Shown piece by piece: positions 40,701 through 48,700 of a DNA stretch of 64,000 nucleotides. Source of the DNA: Cardinalis cardinalis (Eukaryota; Chordata; Aves; Passeriformes; Cardinalidae); assembly GCA_014549065.1 (NCBI GenBank), contig JACDOX010000015.1:5509126-5573125 (forward strand), in the 5' to 3' direction. Position numbers and translations under genes: made by a program. The notes under the pieces were generated by a model that had not been told where the DNA came from, ran no database searches, and saw nothing but the letters and a program-made list of their open reading frames with translations. Position 1 is the stretch's first letter; each line of letters begins with the position of its first letter.

Positions 40701-41314
40701 TAATATTTTAACAGCAACTTAGGCTGTCACTTTTATTTCCTCTATAAAAGCCTTTAATTAGTCCCTCTGTGTTTCAGGTGTGTGGCCTGAAGGTTCAGAT
40801 GGCACAGATATCAACGCTGTCTGCCGATCCCACGGGAGAAAACTGCTATCAACAGGAGATGACTTTGGCAAAGTACATCTCTTCTCATATCCATGCTCAC
40901 AGTTTAGGGTAAGGTATTTCCCAGAAATTTACTCTTGTAGTTTGCACAAATGCATTAAATGTTGTTTTCCTTTGAACAAAAAAACCAACCCCAAAACACA
41001 TTAGAACAGGAAGAATGGGAGTATTTATACATCTAAGGGATTTATTTAAAGTTGATTGAGACAACAATTAAATTTAAAAGCTAATTTAATATTAAAATAC
41101 TTCAAGAGAATGACATGATGTCTTGGTTTCATTGTTGCATGAATGTTCTAATGAGATGCTTTTATTCTCACTAAATGGTGTTTTCTAGGCTCCAAGCCAT
41201 GTGTACGGTGGACACAGTAGTCATGTAACTAATGTAGATTTTCTCTGTGAAGACACCCACCTCATCTCCACAGGAGGAAAGGACACAAGTATTATGCAGT
41301 GGCGAGTCATTTAA
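4652..41314 (+). CDS. EML1: EML1, echinoderm microtubule-associated protein-like 1 (3' 19 coding exons, joined; 5' end outside window)
   Basis: EML1 binds and organises microtubules; it acts in the cytoplasm and on the mitotic spindle, and its loss in human and mouse causes neuronal heterotopia (established knowledge). Nineteen exons splice in consistent phase to 687 residues ending IMQWRVI-stop. In window numbering, residues 1-55 are the Ser/Arg-rich linker, about 56-145 the HELP motif (KMFLRGRPVTMYMP, then GYRGRDCRSNLYLLPTG), and 146-687 the WD repeats that build the two-propeller TAPE domain, with strands such as VWDWQK, TLWDATT and EILYW. Human EML1 is recalled as 815 aa, so about 128 residues, including the coiled-coil trimerisation exon, lie upstream. 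EML4 was excluded because its Ser/Thr/Glu-rich C-terminal tail is absent and the protein stops just after the last WD strand. No frameshift or internal stop is seen in the constitutive exons. Confidence 0.97.
6030..7302 (+). mobile_element. CR1 LINE fragment, internally deleted
   Basis: The + strand encodes degenerate CR1 ORF2: VFYRQLEAASKSQALVLVGD near 6085-6150, then in another frame FLESIDDNFLSQVVEDPTRN (6208-6267) and GDVKVGSSFGCHDHE, which is the end of the endonuclease domain. IQESCLIFKDHFLQAQEPYI follows near 6475-6537. Reverse transcriptase is missing: at about 6600 the sequence jumps to the CR1 3' end, with familiar motifs such as gccctggtgaggcac, acaaggaaaggctgaggtagctgg and a tail near 7240-7302. 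The frame is broken several times, so this is a dead copy. Start and end are approximate. Confidence 0.9.
6717..6775 (-). mobile_element. Nested CR1 3'-tail insertion, opposite orientation
   Basis: About 59 bp reading aatcatagaattgtcaagg on the + strand is the reverse complement of a CR1 3' end (consensus recalled from bird genomes). It breaks the larger CR1 between gggaggtgatcc and ttctgcccttctgctcag. ATCCAAT occurs on both sides (6710-6716 and 6776-6782) and looks like a 7-bp target-site duplication. Confidence 0.75.
11076..11104 (+). CDS. EML1: EML1 exon: 29-nt linker microexon (KPKEPMFSA)
   Basis: Acceptor ttttcacag, donor gtagga. It completes Ser, reads KPKEPMFSA and leaves one G of the next codon (phase 1). 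Human EML1 reads KPKEPVFSAE here (recalled), so Val to Met is the only change. The two candidate cassette exons downstream would join to this phase-1 end. Confidence 0.95.
12507..12533 (+). CDS. EML1: Candidate 27-nt alternative microexon of EML1 (GKRRVTHCK)
   Basis: The interval is flanked by acceptor aatcacaag, with a UCUCU-rich tract (ctgtctctgtctctg) just upstream, and donor gtaggc. Entering in phase 1 from the KPKEPMFSA exon it reads G-KRRVTHCK and leaves in phase 1, so its 27 nt can be included or skipped without changing frame. The stretch has CpGs (gcgccgtg) inside an AT-rich intron, which hints at constraint. The peptide is strongly basic. UCUCU tracts are PTBP1-type sites often found before neuronal microexons (family knowledge). 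Inclusion in mRNA is inferred. Confidence 0.5.
14601..14831 (+). CDS. EML1: Candidate 231-nt cassette exon of EML1, Pro/Ser-rich with SP repeats
   Basis: Acceptor attctgtctag, donor gtcagt. From a phase-1 donor it reads 77 codons without a stop and leaves in phase 1, so it is a symmetric cassette between KPKEPMFSA and EGYVKMFLRG. The peptide begins VTLQMSLTPKLLDSH and ends in a run of proline-directed sites: RTPT, PKSPS, PRSPS, MKSP. Use of the nearer AG (ctctacag) would give a TGA after eight codons, so the upstream acceptor decides the frame. The paralogue EML4 has a longer Ser/Pro-rich linker at the equivalent place (recalled). Pro/Ser-rich composition over 231 open nt in an AT-rich intron argues for real coding. 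Confidence 0.65.
15626..15755 (+). CDS. EML1: EML1 exon: start of HELP motif
   Basis: Acceptor ttttgtag, donor gtatcc, 130 nt. Reads EGYVKMFLRGRPVTMYMPKE, then QVESYNLEAKVELPAKRLKL and EWV. This is the start of the hydrophobic EML protein (HELP) motif, which packs into the first propeller. It ends in GT, with the third base of Val supplied by the next exon. Confidence 0.97.
15756..19912 (+). other. EML1: EML1 intron containing candidate terminal exon
   Basis: AT-rich 4.2 kb intron. Only the candidate terminal exon near 19163 stands out. Confidence 0.85.
19163..19214 (+). CDS. EML1: Candidate alternative terminal exon of EML1 (KKKAKIVxVSSDSSEE-stop)
   Basis: A strong acceptor (ctgtttctttctgttcccatag) precedes an A that completes the Val codon split at 15755. 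The frame then reads KKKAKIVxVSSDSSEE and TAA at 19212-19214; x is a GNA codon (n at 19186), which cannot be a stop. AATAAA overlaps the stop (19210-19215) and a second lies at 19350-19355. A transcript using this exon would stop inside HELP, lose all WD repeats and gain a basic patch followed by an acidic Ser tail of casein kinase 2 type. The short length makes chance possible; evidence is phase, acceptor quality and polyA signals only. Confidence 0.4.
19913..20062 (+). CDS. EML1: EML1 exon: HELP core, GC-rich
   Basis: Acceptor cactctag, donor gtaagt, 150 nt. Reads YGYRGRDCRSNLYLLPTGET, then VYFIASVVVLFNVEEQLQRH and YTGHNDDVK. Nearly every codon in its middle ends in G or C and it has many CpGs, unlike the AT-rich neighbours. 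The acceptor at 19912 is fixed by phase; an AG at 19880 would bring in TGA at once. Confidence 0.97.
20063..21086 (+). other. EML1: EML1 intron
   Basis: 1.0 kb intron; nothing recognisable besides splice sites. The long antisense frame in it has no family features. Confidence 0.85.
21087..21156 (+). CDS. EML1: EML1 exon: first WD repeat
   Basis: Acceptor cttttgtag, donor gtaagt, 70 nt. Completes Cys and reads LAVHPDRITIATGQVAGTSK then DGK, ending in phase 0. Typical first-blade WD sequence, with the HPD turn kept across EML proteins. Confidence 0.97.
21851..22402 (-). mobile_element. Solo LTR of an avian endogenous retrovirus (antisense to EML1)
   Basis: On the minus strand it starts TGTCCTGGTTTGG and ends GGGCTTAAATCATGACA, giving TG...CA termini and about 552 bp. 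Inner landmarks match a widespread bird LTR that I recognise from memory: gtatggaatatccctttgg, tccttgacttagggtaagca and the caccacacagcc block. A low-complexity aataacaacaacaacag tract sits near 22006. No gag, pol or env sequence adjoins, so it is a solo LTR. The flanks do not show a clear target duplication under TG/CA borders. Confidence 0.8.
22675..22800. promoter_or_regulatory. Small GC-rich island with strong CTCF-like motif
   Basis: About 125 bp of GC/CpG-rich DNA (gcgcggg, catcgcgggcgcccgg, acgtacgt) inside AT-rich intron. At 22705-22723 the + strand reads ggctgccccctggtggccn, whose reverse complement fits the CTCF core consensus (CCASYAGRKGGCR) at each position. Binding is inferred. 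Confidence 0.65.
23314..23424 (+). CDS. EML1: EML1 exon: WD repeats
   Basis: Acceptor ttttatag, donor gtaagt, 111 nt (37 codons, phase 0 both ends). Reads QLPPHVRVWDSVTLNTLHVI then GMGFFDRAVTCIAFSKS. The VWD is the end of one WD strand. Confidence 0.97.
25166..25261 (+). CDS. EML1: EML1 exon: WD repeats
   Basis: Acceptor ttgcttcag, donor gtgttg (weak at +4 and +6), 96 nt, phase 0. Reads NGGSSLCSVDDSNDHVLSVW then DWQKEEKLADVK. Confidence 0.97.
25775..25909 (+). CDS. EML1: EML1 exon: WD repeats
   Basis: Acceptor tttttccttccaag, donor gtaaaa, 135 nt, phase 0. Reads CSNEAVFAADFHPTDTNIIV, then TCGKSHLYFWTLEGNSLIKK and QGLFE. Confidence 0.97.
27332..27431 (+). CDS. EML1: EML1 exon: WD repeats
   Basis: Acceptor accatgcag, donor gtaaga, 100 nt, ends in phase 1. 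Reads KQEKPKFVLCVTFSENGDTI then TGDSSGNILVWGK plus the first G of Gly. Confidence 0.97.
29535..29689 (+). CDS. EML1: EML1 exon: WD repeats
   Basis: Acceptor ccttctattcag, donor gtgata, 155 nt. Completes Gly, then TNRISHAVQGAHEGGIFALC, MLRDGTLVSGGGKDRKLISW and NGNYQKIHKTE. The SGGGKDRK turn is an EML family hallmark. Confidence 0.97.
29830..29905 (-). mobile_element. CR1 3'-end fragment, antisense
   Basis: The + strand reads gctgagttggaagggaccc, then gtccaactcctgaccctgca and caggacacctc, the reverse of a common avian CR1 3' tail. Only about 75 bp remain. Confidence 0.75.
30018..30073. repeat. 28-bp imperfect tandem duplication
   Basis: Two adjacent copies (30018-30045, 30046-30073) beginning tttctttgcat and ending aatgtgaggtaat, with three or so differences. 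Confidence 0.8.
30967..31092 (+). CDS. EML1: EML1 exon: WD repeats / propeller junction
   Basis: Acceptor tgaccacag, donor gtaagc, 126 nt, phase 0. Reads IPEQFGPIRTVAEGKGDVVL, IGTTRNFVLQGTLSGDFFPI and TQ. This corresponds to the middle of the TAPE domain, near the change from first to second propeller. Confidence 0.97.
31354..31485 (+). CDS. EML1: EML1 exon: WD repeats
   Basis: Acceptor cttgcatag, donor gtacac, 132 nt, phase 0. Reads GHTDELWGLAVHSSKPQFFT then CGHDKHITLWDATTHHPIWN and KIIE. The GH and the WD-like LWD are the classic repeat ends. Confidence 0.97.
31486..34426 (+). other. EML1: EML1 introns around exon at 32827
   Basis: AT-rich; nothing recognised beyond splice sites. Confidence 0.8.
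32827..32894 (+). CDS. EML1: EML1 exon: WD repeats
   Basis: Acceptor aacatttcag, donor gtaaga, 68 nt. Reads DPAQSSGFHPSASVVAVGTL then TG plus the first two bases of Arg. Confidence 0.97.
34427..34515 (+). CDS. EML1: EML1 exon: WD repeats, weak 5' splice site
   Basis: Acceptor ttacaacag, donor gtttga, 89 nt. Completes Arg and reads WFVFDTETKDLVTVHTDGNE then QLSVMRYSP plus one G, which with AT of the next exon gives Asp. The donor keeps G at +5 but has T at +3 and +4, so it is the weakest in the gene. Confidence 0.96.
35044..35141 (+). CDS. EML1: EML1 exon: WD repeats
   Basis: Acceptor ctgtttatag, donor gtaagt, 98 nt. Completes Asp, then GNFLAIGSHDNCIYIYGVSE and NGRKYTRIGKCS, ending in phase 0. 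Confidence 0.97.
35258..35345 (+). CDS. EML1: EML1 exon: WD repeats
   Basis: Acceptor ctctttgtag, donor gtgagt, 88 nt. Reads GHSSFITHLDWSVNSQYLVS then NSGDYEILY plus the first base of Trp. Confidence 0.97.
35530..35625 (+). CDS. EML1: EML1 exon: WD repeats
   Basis: Acceptor ttcttttctag, donor gtaagt, 96 nt. Completes Trp, then IPSACKQVVSVETTR, a GAn codon (Asp or Glu; n at 35579; recalled human residue is Asp) and IEWATYTCTLGFHVF plus one G. Confidence 0.96.
37357..37392. repeat. Perfect 18-bp tandem duplication
   Basis: ggacacagaagcagcaat occurs twice head to tail (37357-37374 and 37375-37392). Confidence 0.9.
39231..39873. other. Assembly gap (643 N)
   Basis: Run of n in the EML1 intron, flanked by cagcaacagcagaggcg and cagcagggg, which suggests a CAG/GC-rich repeat that did not assemble. 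Frames crossing it mean nothing. Confidence 0.99.
40778..40908 (+). CDS. EML1: EML1 exon: WD repeats
   Basis: Acceptor tgtgtttcag, donor gtaagg, 131 nt. Completes Gly, then VWPEGSDGTDINAVCRSHGR and KLLSTGDDFGKVHLFSYPCS then QFR, ending in phase 0. It follows the longest intron in the window (35626-40777). Confidence 0.97.
41189..41314 (+). CDS. EML1: EML1 last coding exon and stop
   Basis: Acceptor tgttttctag. Reads APSHVYGGHSSHVTNVDFLC, EDTHLISTGGKDTSIMQWRV, I and TAA at 41312-41314. The closing strand IMQWRVI completes the last blade, with no tail after it as expected for EML1. Confidence 0.97.
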   Translation, partial: APSHVYGGHSSHVTNVDFLCEDTHLISTGGKDTSIMQWRVI

Positions 41315-42084
41315 AGGAAACATCAGCATGAACATACACAGTTAAGTCGACCATGCACAGAACTTATGTATAAACTGTATATTTAAAACTTAACAGTATG
41401 TTTGCAGTTTAGCCTGGTCACTGTGATTTTTGTTTAAAAAATTCTTACAAACCTCAGGAAAATTAAGCCCTGTGCTGGTTACCTTACTCAGTCTAGTATT
41501 TTTTTTTTCATTGTGTCACACCTTAAGATTGATGGTTCTCTGTTGTACAATATACAATGCAGTACAAGTTTAATATAAGAAATGTGGCTTGACAGTTTGC
41601 AATACAGTGGTATCAGCAGAATGTGACTATCTTAAATGTTTTCTATAAACACTGCTAAACTGGTCACAAAAATGCCTTTCAAAGACTGTATATATGTGCT
41701 TATTCGTTTCACTATCTACACTTTGTACTATATATCTACTTATATAGAAAAATCTATGACAATGTCAAGGTACTGAACTGTTTCTGCTGGAAGCTGATGA
41801 ATAGATACATAAAGTATAAACTGCAATTTAAGATGCAAAAATTAGCATTATAGACCTGAAAATGTGAATGCTGGTAAATTTGCATTCTCTTGGTAACAGC
41901 ACACTGTGGGTGTCACCCATGAGGAGTTGTGTTCCTTTTCCAATGAATCAGCAGGCTTTGTCCCAGTTTGACCTGAATTTTTCAGCAGGGCTTACAGATG
42001 TCTGTGTGGTTCAGGTAGTCCATATGAGTTTAAATTAAAAATCTTTTTACTTGTATATGAAAANTTTCTTTTTGAAAACAAACC

Positions 42085-42090
42085 AATAAA
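42085..42090 (+). terminator. EML1: EML1 polyA signal 1 (AATAAA, proximal)
   Basis: Canonical hexamer about 0.77 kb after the stop codon. Use would give a shorter 3' UTR. Confidence 0.55.
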
Positions 42091-42657
42091 GCTTGGCCAC
42101 ATCCCCATTATTGGCTCATATATTTAACTAATATGTATATTAATCAGCATGATGCTATATTGTACATGTATAAGATTTTAGCAGTTCATAACAAATGGTA
42201 AGGCCATCTAGCTTTACTTTTTTATGCTTATGGATACTGTATATTTGTATTTTAAGACCAAGTAGACCAAGTCTAAAGATATCTTTTTAAGTGTACCATA
42301 AACCTGCAGAGGGTAAAGGAAGACTTGGAAGCCTACATGAAATATTAATGTGTAACTTCTGGCCCCTGTGTTTTGTGCATGGATGGGTATTTATAGTATG
42401 AAATAAGATTGTGTTTTGCAATGAAGTAACAGTGGAGGTGGTATAAAATGGTTAAGAAGGCCTTATCAATGTTGATTGTGACACAGATTAAAATGTATTG
42501 TTTACTATGAGGAATGTATCTGAAGAATTTTAAAAGAAGAGTTCTAAGTGGACTCNAAAAAGGTAGTATTAAAATTTTGCTTGTAAGGGACAGTAAATGT
42601 TAATTCTCTGAACTCTAAAGCACTGGTTGTTTAGAGTGATTTAAATTAAATTGAACC

Positions 42658-42663
42658 AATAAA
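42658..42663 (+). terminator. EML1: EML1 polyA signal 2 (AATAAA)
   Basis: Canonical hexamer 61 bases before the last one, followed by a T-rich run (acttttttattac). Confidence 0.55.
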
Positions 42664-42718
42664 TTTTGAAACTTTTTTATTACATCTCCAACCTCCTACA
42701 CTGAAAGTGCAGGACACC

Positions 42719-42724
42719 AATAAA
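42719..42724 (+). terminator. EML1: EML1 polyA signal 3 (AATAAA, distal)
   Basis: Canonical hexamer with a T/G-rich element about 25 bases downstream; taken as the main distal end of the gene. Confidence 0.65.
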
Positions 42725-42745
42725 CATGTATTAAAGTGACTTCTC

Positions 42746-45700
42746 AATGCATTCTTCTTGTTTAGTAAGGTGTCTTTAAGCATGATAAAGAGACAGGCTT
42801 TTAGTTAACAACATACATTTGTGATTTCTCAATTAGAGATGCATTTGAAAATATTTGGCNGTAAAATCTAGATTTTGGGGTTTGTGTGTGTGCCCATGTG
42901 TAGCATGTATTGTATAAATGGCTGTGCCCTGATGACTCCTGGTTGCTCTTGATGGGCTGCAGCTGTGATGTCCTTCAGTGGGCTGCAGCTGTAGCTAGTC
43001 AAGATAGCTGAGATAAAAAGGGGGTGGGCTGGCTAGTCAGGAGAAGCCTAGAAAGAGCCCTGACTAAGAAAGAATGAGCTGCTAAAGAAGAAGCCAGTGC
43101 TGTGAAGAGCTGCCCCCAAGAGAGCACCGAGAAGGTCTGAGACTTGACCTTGTTGTCCTTTAGACTCAGTGTAATACAACACCCATGACCCTGGGGACAT
43201 GATGGCAATACATGCCTGGAGAATGAAACTCCAGCTTTGCAGCAGGAAGGACACACCCCATGCTCTCACCAACAAACTGCCTTGGTCCTGCCTCCCAGTA
43301 CACATCTCCTGTTTCTGGATACTCAGCTGGTGGAATGTTGTTCCACTGCTCAGAACTAGGCTCATGGCAAGAGCTCCTGACAATTTCTGTGTTAGGAACT
43401 TGTCCTCAGGCAAGACCTTTGAAGGCCATGGTGTCAGGGTCACTTTACCCTGATGTTACCTGGTGTGTCACTGCAGGCAGAGCTCTTGAATCCCGGCTGG
43501 TTACTCTGACCCCGTGCAGCAGCACAAGAGTTACTGTGGCCATGAGCAGAACCCAGCTGGGACACAACAACTAATGCAGACAAAAAACCTGTTTCCTCAG
43601 TTTCTGATCTAGCTGTGCAATGTGAAAAATAAATGGCCAAAGGAGCACTGGAACAACTTTTTTTAATAGTGATGTTAATCTCCTGCTTCTTGAAGTGTGT
43701 GAGGCTAAGGCGCAATACCCTTACCCTTTCTAAGGTTAACCCAGTCATAAGAGTCCATAACACACAAGTGACAGGTTTTCANTGTGTCTGGATGCTTAGT
43801 TATCCACAACACCTTCTGTTGATTTTTAATTTTTTTTAAAATTTGCTTTTGCAAATGGGGTGCTTTCAGGTTTTCTGCTTTTGGAACTGTAGGTGACTTG
43901 TCACTACTTGCAGCAGAGAAAACAGGAGTTGCAAATTGGCTTGGCTCGTTCNCTTTTATCCTTCTCACATGGTGCTACTCTTGGGATATAGTAAAGCATT
44001 TGTGATCCCTTTCTTCATTTTAAACTGTTATCCTTTAGAAGAAATAGATGAGGAATACTGTAAGTTCATCCCTAGGGTTACTGATCAAAGGGCTTTTCAA
44101 CAATCCCATCCCATCTGTGCCTCTGCTGCTCCTCTGTTTCTAACTTTTGCTGTTAAATGTGTCTTTGTTCCTCTATGAAAACCTGATAAATGTATTAGCT
44201 GAATTGGCAAATGGTGGGTAATGTCTTAAGCCAAATATCCGTTTGATGACTGTTATTCTCCTTTCTTTATCCAGGAAACTCTACACAATTTTGCCATTGT
44301 TACAGCTAATCTTCAGCTCTCCTCTTTTCCATCCTTGTTCCTTTGTTCTTGCATTTATTTGTTTTCTCAGGAGTGTCTTCTTTTTCACTTTACAAGAAAA
44401 GAGAACAAAATAAAATAAAGAAAGAGCTTTATGTATTTTAATATCTCAAAAACACCTGAATTCTTTACCTGACACTCTGTCTGCAGCAGCTCTCTTTTCC
44501 TGCCCTGCCACAGAGCATAAGGCTGTCTGAAGTCCATGGCTGAAGACACTTCTGCGCTTCTGCTTCTGTCTGTTCCCTCCCCTCATCCTGGCTGCACTAG
44601 GTGCAGTGTTTCTTGAAGAAGAGACTCATCTTTTCTTGTCTTTTGTGTATTGCTATTGTCTACCAAGCATTCAGATACTCCCCTTCAACTTCCTTTGGTT
44701 TCAGTTCCCATTTCTTGCTTTTCTTCCCTTCATTCTAGCATTACTGTTCAGCTTCCAGGACTGCATCCATGACTGGCACATGTTGCTCCCTTACCTGCTC
44801 ATAAAGCCAGTGGCCCTGATTACCTCTCTGATAGTTTTGGGGCTGTGTTCCTGGTTCCTTATTGTACCTCTGTTCACACTTCTGTGACTTGCACTTCAGG
44901 ATATCAGTGAGTGCATCTGCTTTCAGCCCTTTCTCCCTGCCCTGCCACCTCCCTGAGTGGGGACATTGAGGGGACCAGAGCTGTCCCATTGTTTCTTAAT
45001 TGTCTATGGGCAGCTTCTAGTTTGCATCATGTACTTTGATTTTGAAATATTTTTAGGGTAGGGATTTTTTTTTCTCTGTTCTGTGGCATTTAGCAAAGGG
45101 ATTTCAGGATCCTATACTCACTCCAACACTGTGACTGTCNTATGTGTCCAAAATGATGAGCATTGGGTAATGCTTCTCTGTTAGAGTATTCAAAGTGGTT
45201 AGCTACTAAAGTTGATACTATCTATTCTCTTAAGTTATTCAGAAAACAATACAAATGCTTTCAAAATACTTCCTTCTTCCTCTTTTACACACTTATAAAA
45301 TAAACATAGACTCAATCTGCTTTTTAGGATCATTGCCCAATTNCAAGTAGAGATTTTCATTATTTTGTTTGCTTCTTCTGTCTATCTTCATATATTTATT
45401 TTACTCAGAAACTATGCATATTTTTTTATGATATCAAAACTACAGCCTTTTTCAACTTAATCCAGTATGTACTATTTTAATTATTTCCTGAAAGATGATT
45501 CTTACATAAATGTTTCTCATAGTGCTTATTTTTGACGGGTTGTTGAAACTTGAGAGGTATTAACAATTTCCAACAGATAAGCTCTACAAAAACCAGCCAC
45601 TATATTAAAAATAAGTTTAAGAAAAAAAACAAAGCAAAGAAGGTGATAAATGTAAAAGAAAATAGTTTTTGTAATGCTGGTGAATTAAAAAAATCCTACC

Positions 45701-48700
45701 ATTTCAAATTATTTTTAAAAATTCCTTGTGGAGTAAATCAATTTTGTTAAAATGGGTTTTTTACTATTGTAATTAATATGGGGTTACTTAATTCAAGGTC
45801 NTATTTCCTATGTGAAATGTTTGGATGATTTTTATTCTTCAGAAGATTTAATATTAGAGGATATTATTTTCCTTCAGAATTATTCATGTGCAAGAGCGTG
45901 CAAGGACAAAACAGCCCCATTTTTGCAAGGGTTGGCATTTTTAATTTCTTCTGGTTCTGCTCAGGGAAGCAGGCAGTCTTTTTGCTCTGTTTTCTACTGG
46001 AAACAGGGCTGTTAACAGATCACTCAATTGCATCCTCAAAAAATCCTACAGATGGCAAGGAAAATGTCACTTTAATTACTTGTGGAAAGAACAGACTTAT
46101 GGGANGCCTGAGCTGAAATCCTCTTCTCCCATTGCTGGCTGGGATTTGCAGCTGTGCCAGGGCAGTCTGNTCGCTGCCATGCAGCCCCAGCTGCAGCAGC
46201 CTGCCCTGCACAAGAGCTGCCCCAAGCCAGGGCACCTCCTCATCCTAGGGAGAGGATGGGAGATGAGGAGCCAGATCCTGGGAAAGGAAGGACAGAACCA
46301 CTCCCAGGTGTCTANGTGTGGATGGAGGCTGCTGGCTAGTGAGGACATGAGTGATTCATGCTCTTGCTGGNAGAGATTTATGGTTCTCCTTAGTGATGAA
46401 CTTCTGCAGCAATTTCATTTTTCTTAATGGAACTACTGTGTCCCCTGAATTCATTAAATAATGGCAGAAGACCAAGTGATAATTTGCATGGAGGTATCAA
46501 TGGCCGTGCAGCCAAAGCTGCCATCTAGTTCTGAGTCCAACAGAACTTTTCTGAGTCAGCAGCAATAGCAATGGGCTAATGTTCAAAAGCCACTTCAGAG
46601 ACCTGTGTCAGTCAGGATGGGTCACAGCACTGTGGATCCCCCCATTTCCTGCCAAATATAGAAGTACAGGAAAGAGCCTCCTTTCACCAGGGCCTGTCAG
46701 TGTCACCTGATGCTGTAGGCACTCACTGGACCTCATGTTTTGTCTGTCTTGTTAGGAAAGCTTCATGTCTTGGACTCAAGTGGTTCTTCCCCACCAGCTT
46801 CCCCTACCATCTTCTGGCTAACTACAGACTACACTAAAGGAATTTAGACATTTCTGTTTGTTTGCAGTGGACATACCTGTCCTTAAAGGCTGCCTCTTTG
46901 GGTCTAGTCTGAGGTGCTGAGCTCAGAACCATGGGAATAGTGATCTGTTTTCTGGGTCTCTATGCAACTGAATGGGTTTTTATCACGAGCTTGTAAGAGA
47001 TGAACATTTTTTAAATCTGCCCTTTGGAATTACCTAGAATAAGGATGTAGCCAGAGGGAAGCAAATTCATCTGCTCTGTGAATTCTGTCAATGCTACACG
47101 AGCTGCAGTTGCTCCAAATTCCAGGTTGTAGGATAAAGAAATCTCCTTCAGGCTGTTCAGTCATTATGGTTAGAAAGAGAAAATTTAAAAGCCTGGGTGA
47201 GTTCTGCAGCCACGTTAGATTATTGTAATTTGCTGTTGCCTTGATGTGCCCTTGCACTGCAGAGATGTGCTGAAGGGGAAACAGTCTGCACAAGCCTGAA
47301 GAGAGCTCCTCTCTACGAAATCAATTGCCTGGCTNTTCTTTCTGGATTCAGTTTCTCATTGAGATAAATGTCATCATTTTAGGGTTCCTTCCTCCCTGCC
47401 CTGCTTCTCCTTTTCATCAGCTTTCATTGGCATTATAACATCAAATTTATGACATCAGTGNATAACCACAGGGAAAGTTATTGCACCAGAGGTTCAAGTG
47501 TTTTGGCCTCTTAACAGCACCTAAAAAGAGCAGAAGCTGAGCTCTGTCTGAGAGTCTCTGTCTACAGCTCAAACAGTTGCAGAGGGAGCTGACAGGAGGC
47601 TCAGCCCCAGTGAAAAGCCCTGTGGCATTTCCCGTATGTGCAGCTCCTGCTCAGCAGGAAACGTGGCCACACACCGCCTTAGCAGCCTGGAGAGCCCCAG
47701 CGCCCCTGGCTTGGGGAGCACAGCACCACCTCTGAGCCANCTCCCTTCCCACTGGCTGTGGGTGAGAGGGAAAGTCACCTTTGGCCTTGAACAGGTCCCC
47801 AGGGTCTGCCTGCAAGGCACAGCTCCTCCCTGCAGCCTGAAGCCTGCAGCTTCCTGCTTCAGCCTCCCCAGTGATTGTAAACCCTGCTCTCAGAAGGCAT
47901 AACAGGAAAAANAAAAGTGCCAGTGAGCTCCTCCCTTTCCAAGAGCAGGCACTGACTATCTCCCTGAAAGCAAAGCTGGACTCCCATCTTCACTGGAGGA
48001 AGTGTAATGAAATAGAATTAAAGTATATCAACTGTCTGTTTTTCCTACTTATTCTCTGCCCTTTCCTATATTACTTCTTTCCCTTCTTCATGATTTCATT
48101 TTTTCCCTTTTCATGTAATTTCCTTTTCTTTTCTTGTAAAAATAAAAATTCCAAACTTACTAATTCCTTCATTTATCTGTAGTCTCCATTTTCCTATTCC
48201 CTTTAGCACCTGCTGTACTCTTCTGCTACTTCATTATTTGTTCCACTCTCTTCTCATCCTTTCTTCTTCATCTCAGAACTGGATGAAGGATTGCTAAGGG
48301 AATCCAGGTGCAGACAGTGAGTGACCTCACCATGGTTCCTTTGGGCTGCCATAACCTGAGGTGGAGCCTTTGCCAAATGGTGCCAAAGATCGTAGGGATG
48401 TGGTGATGGTGAAAACCCAACATCCAGGAATGAACCTCTCTCTGAATGTTGGGAATCCTTGAACCTTGCTTTGTGCCTGAAATTGGAAATCATGTTCTTT
48501 CTTTCTCAGCGAAGTGTCTGTGAAATTGTACAACTTCATCTTTGGCAAAAGTTCTGAGTCATGTTACTGTCTGAGGAACAATCCCTTCTAGGAATAAAAG
48601 CATATATATATTACTGAATGTGATATAATGAACTGGTCTAATTAATTCCTCTCAAGAGTGACTTTCNTAAGGTTAAATCCTCCTTNCTTAGGAAAAGCCT

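Larger units (their letters stand above)
35626..40777 (+). other. EML1: EML1 intron with assembly gap
   Basis: 5.2 kb intron, the largest fully inside the EML1 WD region. It has a perfect 18-bp tandem duplication (37357-37392) and an N run at 39231-39873. No exon-like or repeat-family sequence recognised. Confidence 0.8.
41315..42745 (+). other. EML1: EML1 3' UTR
   Basis: AT-rich sequence after the stop, about 1.4 kb. It holds a Pumilio-type TGTATATA (41687-41694) and several AT-rich stretches. The end is inferred from the last AATAAA (42719-42724) followed by a T/G-rich tract (ttcttcttgtttagtaaggtg) that suits a cleavage downstream element. Confidence 0.8.

Noticed and set aside
4652..41314. 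Assignment to EML4 or EML2 instead of EML1
   Set aside because: The protein ends IMQWRVI without the EML4 tail, and exon words such as TIKRTSSAERVSPGG and GHDKHITLWD fit EML1.
43048..43443. 131-codon antisense frame after EML1
   Set aside because: Falls in suspected LTR-like DNA and has no protein family features.
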